IMG/VR virus record: IMGVR_UViG_3300030061_002429
Location: 37,689-101,688 of that record
Length of the DNA stretch: 64,000 nucleotides
Direction: 5' to 3' (one strand)
DNA from: a virus
The notes under the pieces are model-generated. The model worked only from the letters and a program-made list of their open reading frames with translations, was not told the origin of the DNA and searched no databases. Made by a program: the position numbers and the translations under genes. Below, piece by piece: positions 57,516 through 64,000 of the stretch (its first letter is position 1; each line of letters begins with the position of its first letter).

Positions 57516-58763
57516 TCAGTTCTTACTTTTACAATCAAAGCATGTCACTGTGGAATCCGTAGTGTCAATCATATAGATGTAACGCACAGGCTTGTGCTTG
57601 AGGCACACAGTGCATTGCACTGTAGCCTCGTTGTCTTTCTTAGGTGGTTTGAATACCAGTGGTTTTGCACCAGTGCGTAGTTCAGCATTCGCACGTTCAA
57701 CAGTACAAGATGCACAGGAATCATCACCCTCCTCAATGTAATGCTCACGCACGTTGAGGTCACGGTCACAGTCTAAGCATATCTTCTTGTCTTTGCTCTC
57801 GGCTTCTCTCGTTGTGTCGTAATCACAATCCATACAGATACCGTAGTCATCCACATGGTCATTACCACAAGCAGGACACACGTATATCTTCACATCAGGT
57901 GCGCCACCAATAGCAAGGCCACAAGAAGGACAGTCACCATACTCGTAGTCTGTTGCGCTAAGAAAGTTGCCACAGCCTTCACAGATGTCATCATCATCTT
58001 GTGAACCTGTGGCCGACTCAAAATGTGTGTCGCCCCATTTCTTGTAGGGATTGTACCCAGTGTAGTACGAGGTGCTGTACTTCTCAATCTTCGCCTCCCC
58101 TACTGGTAGGTCACACACATCAGCGATGTACTGCTGTTGAGCAGTGGTTTCGACAGCGTGGTGGCAGTGTGCATCACGCACCCAATCAATGAGTTGCCCA
58201 GCAGTGGTGATGCCTGATGCCTCACGTTCTTCTGTGGTGAAAGTAAGATAGCGGAAGATGCACAACTGCACACCAGTCCGACCATGCCCACCCGCACACT
58301 GAACAGACACACGAGTAAGTTTATGCTCACGTATGTCATCAAGTAGTGCATACCAAAACAACACTGGTGAAGCAGGGATGCCAAAGTCGGGGAAGTCCAA
58401 GTGGATGAACAACGGTTCGGGTTCGGGCGAACCGACGAACTCGGCGCACGAGAAACCATCGGGTACAGTGGTGTCATCTGATGATGCAGGTGTACCATGC
58501 ATTGTTTCGCTCGGACCCATTGCAAGGTCGGGTAGTGGCGACATCTTGTGCCAACCACCTGCACGATTCTTACCACCGCCGAAGAAGGTGATGCCATCTG
58601 ATGTAGTAAAGATGGGCTTCTGTCCTGTGTGGCACGATGTCTTGTCCCACTTGTTTTTCTTCGTCGTTGTATTTGTAATTGGTTTCATGTTTTTTCCTCC
58701 TGTATTTTTCTTGTTCTTTCGTTGTTGCTTTCGTGTCTTGCGTTTGTTACGTCGTCCCATCAT
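57516..58763 (-). CDS. CX5R phosphatase-like protein with multiple zinc ribbons
   Basis: 415 residues from ATG 58763 (GGAGGAAG upstream); a strong internal GGAGGAAAAAAC before ATG 58688 allows a 390-residue form lacking the basic N-terminus. A CX5R loop, VQCAGGHGRTGVQ (Cys156, Arg162), marks a cysteine phosphatase; the usual His before the Cys is Gln. The C-terminal half has at least four zinc-ribbon pairs (CEGCGN/CPSCG, CPACG/CMDCD, CLDCD/CASC, CTVC/CFDC). The fusion suggests RNA- or protein-bound substrate. It is coupled by ATGA to the dikinase-like gene upstream. Confidence 0.72.
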   Translation of the reverse strand: MMGRRNKRKTRKQQRKNKKNTGGKNMKPITNTTTKKNKWDKTSCHTGQKPIFTTSDGITFFGGGKNRAGGWHKMSPLPDLAMGPSETMHGTPASSDDTTVPDGFSCAEFVGSPEPEPLFIHLDFPDFGIPASPVLFWYALLDDIREHKLTRVSVQCAGGHGRTGVQLCIFRYLTFTTEEREASGITTAGQLIDWVRDAHCHHAVETTAQQQYIADVCDLPVGEAKIEKYSTSYYTGYNPYKKWGDTHFESATGSQDDDDICEGCGNFLSATDYEYGDCPSCGLAIGGAPDVKIYVCPACGNDHVDDYGICMDCDYDTTREAESKDKKICLDCDRDLNVREHYIEEGDDSCASCTVERANAELRTGAKPLVFKPPKKDNEATVQCTVCLKHKPVRYIYMIDTTDSTVTCFDCKSKN

Positions 58764-61117
58764 TCTTCCTCCGATGTAGTTACCTGCTGGAATGTGTCAA
58801 TGTATTCACTGCTGAACATGAGTGAATAGAAGTGAGCAAAGGCTTCACTCGATTTCTGTTTGTGGTATGGGGTCATCAAGTTCCATTTGCTTTCAATGTC
58901 CTTGCCCATGTCGAGAGTCTTGGTGATGAATGATTCATTCAATGTACCCTTACCTCGCAGTGCTTGCTTGAGTATGACCACACCCGCATACATGATGTTG
59001 GATTGTGTTTCATCAACAGTGGATATTGTTGGGAAGTCCAAGTCAAGTTTAGTTGCACTGGGCTTTATCTTGTACAATGGTAGGTCCATTTGGATGTTGT
59101 TGAATACCATGTCTTTACACTTCCCACAGTAGGCTGAACCACATGGAATGAATGTGTCCATTGTATGACTGCCGTTTGTACCGTGACCGTGGAACTTGTC
59201 GTACCCTACAATTGTATCTTCAAGTACCCGCATCTCTTTGGGTATGTCCTTGCGTACAAAGATAGGTTTGGTACGAAGGTCATCTTCCGATATGTTCTCA
59301 ACATACTTGAGGATGTGAGTAACGTCAGTGGATGGGAAGTCTGTGTCCTCATTGAATTGATACGCATCGAAAGCGGAGTAGTACACACGGAAGAATTCAT
59401 GAGGGTTCAAAACAATATTGGATGCATTAGTACCCCAGTCGAGTGCTGTCTTGGATAGGAACTTGTTGAAGAAGAAACCAGTGTTGTGTATGTTGTTCTC
59501 ACACAGGTTGGCTTCACCAATAACATCGAGCATGTTCTTCTCGGTAGGTTTGTTCATGTAACGCTTGATGGACTGTGCAAGTTTGAGTGTGTTGTCCACC
59601 GACTTCTTGTACTTCGCACCACCGTAACCATTCGACCAACCGCCGTAGTACTTCTTGCTCGTCCACTTGAGTAGTGCGATGATGGAGTCGAGGGTGATAG
59701 GTTCGTTCTCAATGGCTGTGTAGTAGTGCTTACGATTACCCGATAGAACGTCACCCGATTGTTTCTGTGCTTCCTTACCATAGATGGATGCAACCACGAG
59801 TGGTGTCATGTAGTTGTGCTTATCGGAACGCATACCTGCGGAGTGTCGCAACTCACCAACAGATACGGACAGCCCTGCATTGACAAGCCAACCGACAAAC
59901 ACACCACCGAAGAAGGCAGTGTTGGATGGGTCAATCAATGGCGCACCAATGAACTGATGGAAGTGATTGGAGAGCCAACCATGTTGGCGAGCGAAACGAT
60001 ACAGTCCTACGTTAAGTCCCTGCTTGAACGCATCACTGAACTCGAATGGATTGTATGGCATGGCCTTCAACTTCATGTTGGTTGTCACCCAACCCGATGC
60101 AACCTCTTTCCATGACTGTCCGACCTCAACCTCATTGACGATGTAAGGAACTCCATACTTACGGCACTGCCCTGCATGGTGGGACAGGTGAGATGCACCT
60201 GTACCAATGTGTGATACAACTGTACCCTTTGGTGGGTCGCTACGTAGCAACTCTTCAAGGCGAGCCAACTCTTCGTCGCCTGAATTGTGAACTGTGTGTA
60301 CGGCCTTGACCTTGACCTTACCTTGTGGAATCGAACCGTTGATGGTCACACCCGCAGGTGGAGTGAGCAGTGGAGTGTGTCCTGATGAGCCACGCAACTG
60401 AACGATGTAAGATGCGTGATTCACTGCATAAGAGTTACGAACATTGGTACGGTCTTTGTACCCATCACTCATTTGCGAGATAAATTCCAACTCAATGTGA
60501 GCAGGGTCAATGGAGAGTTCTTCCAAGTTTTTCCTTGTCGCATAGTCACCTGTATGTGGGAGAGCAAGGCGAAGGGTTGCGCTCCCTGCTGTGATACCAT
60601 CGTGGCTGTCACCCATCATGATGTATGAGTTGGGTGCAACAACTGCTGATGCATCAGCGTTGATGAATGGTTGAATAATGATGCAACCGAATGGGTCAAT
60701 GAGTCCGTGGTCGTATGCTGTAGTATCGGCTGTATCAACGGACAACATCTTGTCGATGATGCGAACAATGGTTTCACGCAACTCTTCTGTGGAATGTGCG
60801 GGTGATGACTCCAACACACCGGGGCGTGGAGTGAGTGGACACGCACGAACAAAGAGTGGTCTGTTCTTGGTGGGAGAACCAACATGTAGTTGGATGCTCT
60901 CAACTTGTTTGTCAATGAGTGCGTCGTCAAGGAAGACTCCCTTGAGTCTTTCACTCATCTCTTCATTACTAACCGTACTCGAAAGTGCTTCCACGAGTTT
61001 TAAATCTTCTACGAGATTGATACGATGGGTGACAAGTGGTTGCCAATACCCACTCATCATCCCTGCTTCGTGTGCCTTCGTGTACTTCGCCAATGCTTCT
61101 GCCTTCTGTGATGTCAT
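58760..61117 (-). CDS. PEP-synthase/pyruvate-phosphate-dikinase-like protein
   Basis: 785 residues. Residues about 85-245 resemble the ATP-grasp half of dikinases: PLFVRACPLTPRPGVLES (87-104), CIIIQPFINADASAVV (145-160) and HDGITAG (172-178). Residues about 295-335 resemble the swivelling phosphohistidine domain: GTVVSHIGTG, then LSHHAGQCRKYGVPYIV (311-327), matching the SHxAxxxRxxGxPxxV signature, with His313 as the candidate phosphorylated residue. The other 450 residues are unassigned, with one CGSAYCGKC zinc-like cluster. It could transfer phosphate from ATP to a small molecule, protein or RNA. Product and substrate are unknown. Confidence 0.55.
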   Translation of the reverse strand: MTSQKAEALAKYTKAHEAGMMSGYWQPLVTHRINLVEDLKLVEALSSTVSNEEMSERLKGVFLDDALIDKQVESIQLHVGSPTKNRPLFVRACPLTPRPGVLESSPAHSTEELRETIVRIIDKMLSVDTADTTAYDHGLIDPFGCIIIQPFINADASAVVAPNSYIMMGDSHDGITAGSATLRLALPHTGDYATRKNLEELSIDPAHIELEFISQMSDGYKDRTNVRNSYAVNHASYIVQLRGSSGHTPLLTPPAGVTINGSIPQGKVKVKAVHTVHNSGDEELARLEELLRSDPPKGTVVSHIGTGASHLSHHAGQCRKYGVPYIVNEVEVGQSWKEVASGWVTTNMKLKAMPYNPFEFSDAFKQGLNVGLYRFARQHGWLSNHFHQFIGAPLIDPSNTAFFGGVFVGWLVNAGLSVSVGELRHSAGMRSDKHNYMTPLVVASIYGKEAQKQSGDVLSGNRKHYYTAIENEPITLDSIIALLKWTSKKYYGGWSNGYGGAKYKKSVDNTLKLAQSIKRYMNKPTEKNMLDVIGEANLCENNIHNTGFFFNKFLSKTALDWGTNASNIVLNPHEFFRVYYSAFDAYQFNEDTDFPSTDVTHILKYVENISEDDLRTKPIFVRKDIPKEMRVLEDTIVGYDKFHGHGTNGSHTMDTFIPCGSAYCGKCKDMVFNNIQMDLPLYKIKPSATKLDLDFPTISTVDETQSNIMYAGVVILKQALRGKGTLNESFITKTLDMGKDIESKWNLMTPYHKQKSSEAFAHFYSLMFSSEYIDTFQQVTTSEEE

Positions 61118-61143
61118 ACTTTAACCTCCATTGTTTTCATCCT

Positions 61144-61166
61144 CTTTCTCTTTGCCGATTTATAAA
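61144..61166 (-). promoter_or_regulatory. Promoter cassette P8 (class II, with mini-ORF)
   Basis: TTTATAAA at 61159-61166 and TCGGCAAAGAGAAAG at 61144-61158. The gene start (61117) is 49 nt away; ATG-GAG-GTT-AAA-GTA-TGA starts at 35 nt, and its stop overlaps the real ATG. The upstream gene's TGA (61167) abuts the TATA box. Confidence 0.82.
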
Positions 61167-63770
61167 TCAAACCGATTCAGTCCTCTTTTTCTTCTCAAGG
61201 AAATCGGATGGAATGTCGCCGTCTTGTATCATCTTAGCGATGAGCATGTTGGATATACCTACACGTTCATCCACTGTGCCACCGTCAAGCACAGCCTGTA
61301 CAACCTTACGCTTCTGTTCGATGACGTAGTTGAACTTCTCGTCAATGGTGTTCTCGACGGACAAGTACACCGCACTTACTGAATTACTCTCTTGACCGAT
61401 ACGGTTCACTCGGTCTTCGGCTTGCTCCTCGTATGCGGGAACCCACTCACGTTCAACGAACAAGGTGGTGTCGGATGCTGTAAGTGTGATGCCCTCCTTC
61501 GCTGCGATGGTCGAGCATACGAGTACCATGAGGTCGCCACGTTGGAATGCTTCGACTTGTTGCTGTCGCTTCTGTGCTGGCATGTCACCTGCGATAGCAC
61601 CGACCTTACCACGTAGGTTCTCGTCCTCACGTAGTGTGGTAAAGATGCTTTGAAGAATGTCACGATGATGTGCGAAGACAACGATGGGCTTACCGCTAAT
61701 CTCCACGTAGTCTTTGACGTACTGGATGGCATGGTCAACCTTCATGCGACCACACTCATGACGTAGGTCAGTCAGCATGTTGAGAACGAATCCTTTGGGT
61801 AGTGTACCGTAGTGTCGGTGTGCATCATACTCGTCAAGCCACTTGCGAAGCAGGGCGTTGTAGTCCTTGGTTTGTTGCGACGTTGGATTGATGTAGTGAA
61901 GCGAGCGTACTTTAGCAGGTAATTCAGTAAGCACCTCGCTCTTGAGTCTACGAATACAGAAGTCACGAGTACGATTGTGCAACTCGTCTGTGTTGGATGC
62001 ACCATTGAAGTCCCATGCGAACCTGCCTCGACCAATTGGTTTCTGATGTCCGTCGCAGTATCGTTTGCCGTACTCATAGAAGTTGCTGAACTCGTTGGGG
62101 CGTAGGAGATTGAGTGTGGTATAGAATTCGTTTGGTCTGTTGGTGATGGCCGTACCTGAAAGACAGATGACCGACTCGGATTGCTTGGCAATCTCAAGCA
62201 CTGCTTGTGTGCGTTGAGCCTTGCTGTTCTTGAGGTAGTGCGACTCATCACATACAACAATGTTGAAACCATAGTCAAGCAGTTGCTCACGTCGCCGTGA
62301 GATGAGGTCGTAGTTTGCGATGACAACATTGCAGTGGCGAGGGATGTCACCCTTCCATCCACTAAGGACTTCGACCTTCCATTCAGGTAGCCATGCCTTG
62401 ACTTCCTTCTCCCAGTTGTACTTGACCGATGCTGGACAGACAACCAGTGCAGGTGTGTTGTGCATGTTCAATGCTATGTGTGCGATGGCTTGGATGGTCT
62501 TACCGATTCCCATGTCATCACCAATCAAGGCACGACCATGTGCGAGTTGAGCGAACTTAACTCCGACGTACTGGAAGGGGTACAGTTCACGGTCATCGGG
62601 AAACGATTCAATGAGTATGTCCTTGATGTCTTGGATGGCTTCGTCGTCATCGAGTACGGATGCACTGCTGATGGCGATGCGTTCAGCACGCTCCCGCATG
62701 TAGGATGCGACTTCGGGTATGGCTTCGATGGCATCAGCAATCTCAACGAGATAAGGTACAGCAGACTTAGAGAAGAACCTGCCTTCTTGTTTCTTACGAA
62801 TCCTATCAACGAGTGGTGATGCTTCGGACAATGCAATGCTCCATGTCTTGTCATCAGGATTGAACTTGCGACCCTGTGTTTCTTTGATGTGGCTCAGTGT
62901 CAGGGTACGCTTTACTGGGTCTTGAATGAACGGCCATTGTAAGATGACGCTTGTGCCTTGTAAGCGTGCGCTTACTTGCGTGACTGAAGGGGCTTCGGGC
63001 TTGGCTTGATTGAACTCGGCTGTGAGTTGCTCGGCATTGATGTACACACCTTCTTCTTTGAAGCGTTGGCGTACGAGGTCAAGTGTTTCCTGTGTGTTCT
63101 CGATGGTCCACTTCTTGAGGTCGCCATTGAACTTGACCTTCGGGAATGGTGCAACGGACTTGAGTATGTTGTTCCAGTCTGTGTTGAATGGATAGGACAG
63201 ACCAATGCGTACGCTTGTGAACTCCTTGCCGTATCGGTTCTTCCATACGTCATTGACATGGAAGGCTGTGATGGTTGGTACGCTTGTACTCTCCAACAAA
63301 TCCATAGCGTACTGCTCACTGATTGGCGATTGTCCTGATGCGTATTCGTTGTACATGAGTTGTACAGATGGGACAGAAGGCTTCTCTCCAGTTGCGAGCA
63401 TGTGCCTACGGATGTGGTCTTTTGTCGCTTTGTCGAATGGTCGCATGGCTTCTCGCTTGGCACGAAGTGCTTCTTGCTCACGCTCGTACTTCTCTTTGGC
63501 AACCTCGCCACGCTTGCGTAGGTCGTCAAGGAATGCATCGACTGAACCTTCAATGCCAGCGTCACGTAGGATGGAAGGCATCTGTGTGTTGCGGTACTTG
63601 TAGAATCGTTCCGATGCTTCGATGAGTTCACGCTCAACGAGTTGCTCTTGGTGTGCAAGGCGTGAGAAGAAAGGCCAGTCAGGTTTGTTCGGACCTACGT
63701 CATCCTTGTGGTCGGGCGCACCGTAGCCCACGAAGGTTCGTATCATTTGATGTATGGTATCAGCGTTCAT
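61167..63770 (-). CDS. SNF2-family helicase with HARP-like domains (SMARCAL1-type)
   Basis: 867 residues. Motifs: I GDDMGIGKT (417-425), Ia CPASVKYNW, II DESH (508-511), III LSGTAITNR, and VI EDRVNRIGQ near 800, so the SNF2 ATPase is intact. The preceding region (about 165-245 and 265-330) has two HARP-like segments (SYPFNTDWNNILKSVAPFP and QWPFIQDPVKRTLT), as in annealing helicases. The N-terminal 150 residues are helical and charged. Expected to remodel or anneal single-stranded DNA at stalled forks. Start ATG 63770 lies 34 nt from its TATA box and overlaps the preceding small gene. Confidence 0.9.
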   Translation of the reverse strand: MNADTIHQMIRTFVGYGAPDHKDDVGPNKPDWPFFSRLAHQEQLVERELIEASERFYKYRNTQMPSILRDAGIEGSVDAFLDDLRKRGEVAKEKYEREQEALRAKREAMRPFDKATKDHIRRHMLATGEKPSVPSVQLMYNEYASGQSPISEQYAMDLLESTSVPTITAFHVNDVWKNRYGKEFTSVRIGLSYPFNTDWNNILKSVAPFPKVKFNGDLKKWTIENTQETLDLVRQRFKEEGVYINAEQLTAEFNQAKPEAPSVTQVSARLQGTSVILQWPFIQDPVKRTLTLSHIKETQGRKFNPDDKTWSIALSEASPLVDRIRKKQEGRFFSKSAVPYLVEIADAIEAIPEVASYMRERAERIAISSASVLDDDEAIQDIKDILIESFPDDRELYPFQYVGVKFAQLAHGRALIGDDMGIGKTIQAIAHIALNMHNTPALVVCPASVKYNWEKEVKAWLPEWKVEVLSGWKGDIPRHCNVVIANYDLISRRREQLLDYGFNIVVCDESHYLKNSKAQRTQAVLEIAKQSESVICLSGTAITNRPNEFYTTLNLLRPNEFSNFYEYGKRYCDGHQKPIGRGRFAWDFNGASNTDELHNRTRDFCIRRLKSEVLTELPAKVRSLHYINPTSQQTKDYNALLRKWLDEYDAHRHYGTLPKGFVLNMLTDLRHECGRMKVDHAIQYVKDYVEISGKPIVVFAHHRDILQSIFTTLREDENLRGKVGAIAGDMPAQKRQQQVEAFQRGDLMVLVCSTIAAKEGITLTASDTTLFVEREWVPAYEEQAEDRVNRIGQESNSVSAVYLSVENTIDEKFNYVIEQKRKVVQAVLDGGTVDERVGISNMLIAKMIQDGDIPSDFLEKKKRTESV

Positions 63771-63874
63771 TGTATCGACCTCTCTCTCTTTGCCGAGTTA
63801 TAAAGCAACTTAACTGCGATGGTAATGTACACTGCTCCGACGAACAGAAGGGGGAACACTTCGACCATGTTCAT
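63767..63874 (-). CDS. 35-residue membrane peptide containing a promoter
   Basis: MNMVEVFPLLFVGAVYITIA then VKLLYNSAKRERSIQ: one transmembrane helix with a basic C-terminal tail. ATG overlaps the previous gene's stop (ATGA) and its stop overlaps the helicase ATG. Promoter cassette P9 lies entirely within it, coding for the KLLYNSAKRE part. Function unknown. Confidence 0.65.
   Translation of the reverse strand: MNMVEVFPLLFVGAVYITIAVKLLYNSAKRERSIQ
63782..63804 (-). promoter_or_regulatory. Promoter cassette P9 (helicase gene)
   Basis: TTTATAAC at 63797-63804 and TCGGCAAAGAGAGAG at 63782-63796, so both parts deviate by one base. ATG 63770 is 34 nt from the TATA start. The cassette is inside the membrane-peptide gene. 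Confidence 0.7.
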
Positions 63875-64000
63875 GCTGTCACCTCAATCCAGTTGCCGTC
63901 CCATGCCTCACCATTGAGATACCATTGGAAGTCACGTTGGTTAATACTTACATGAGGTATAGCGTTGAGTCGTTCTTTGGTTGTGACCGTAGGCCAACCC
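63871..64000 (-). CDS. C-terminal part of a phage protein (partial)
   Basis: The visible end reads GWPTVTTKERLNAIPHVSIN, QRDFQWYLNGEAWDGNWIEV and TA, continuing past the window edge. KERLNAIP...WYLNGE.WDG.WIEV matches a small protein common in phages, whose function is not known. It ends EVTA through GAGGTGACAGCATGA, an ATG version of the shared junction at 49-50 kb. Confidence 0.68.
   Translation of the reverse strand, partial: GWPTVTTKERLNAIPHVSINQRDFQWYLNGEAWDGNWIEVTA

Noticed and set aside
61772-62443. 223-codon frame overlapping the SNF2 helicase on the same strand
   Set aside because: A +1 shadow rich in Ser/Thr/Arg with no domain, entirely inside the intact helicase motifs; likewise the 228-codon frame at 62972-63658.

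Overview
This window looks like about 64 kb of a tailed double-stranded DNA virus that infects an archaeon. The replication genes are of the archaeal/eukaryotic type: a family B DNA polymerase, a PCNA-like clamp, a clamp-loader small subunit with the NASDERG signature, a PriS-type primase carrying a PriL-like iron-sulfur tail, an XPF/ERCC4 nuclease, a Cas4-like nuclease and a thermosome-type chaperonin. Nine promoters carry an archaeal TATA box (TTTATAAA). This gene set resembles the marine 'magroviruses' attributed to uncultured Marine Group II Euryarchaeota (Poseidoniales). The lineage assignment is an inference from gene content. Capsid, portal and terminase genes are not in the window, so it is probably part of a larger genome.

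Layout. Positions 1-28,362 hold rightward virion genes: neck/tail completion, a large tail-tube protein, two small candidate tail-assembly chaperones, a short repeat-built tape measure, a 5,576-residue giant tail protein with a LamG-like N-terminus, a basic DUF6321-like protein, two proteins sharing the leader MFEKAWRFLKA, a hub-like protein and a fibre with a C1q-like tip. No sheath gene is seen, so a siphovirus-like tail is likely. The two gene blocks converge and overlap by 17 bp at 28,346-28,362. Positions 28,346-64,000 are all leftward: helicase, exonuclease, chaperonin and zinc-ribbon (28.3-32.0 kb); the replication/repair operon (32.1-42.5 kb); then a long accessory region of small, tightly overlapping genes. 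The accessory region includes a DUF932 protein, two CX5R phosphatase-like proteins, a kinase-like protein, seven tandem paralogues starting MIDTDKYEGH, a PEP-synthase/dikinase-like protein and an SNF2/HARP-type helicase.

Expression. Leftward transcription units start from a repeated promoter cassette: a TATA box fused to a conserved 15-nt box (YYGGCAAAGAGAAAG), normally 34-36 nt before the start codon, which suggests nearly leaderless mRNAs. Two promoters instead place a 5-codon mini-ORF at that position, its stop overlapping the real start. Within operons genes are coupled by ATGA, TAATG, TGATG, TTGA or GTGA overlaps, and many genuine genes are shorter than 60 codons. Two leader regions, before the clamp gene and before the kinase-like gene, share a fold that resembles a conserved structured RNA. 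I saw no tRNA, rRNA, CRISPR array, insertion sequence, integrase or origin, and no stretch over 300 bp lacks a gene.
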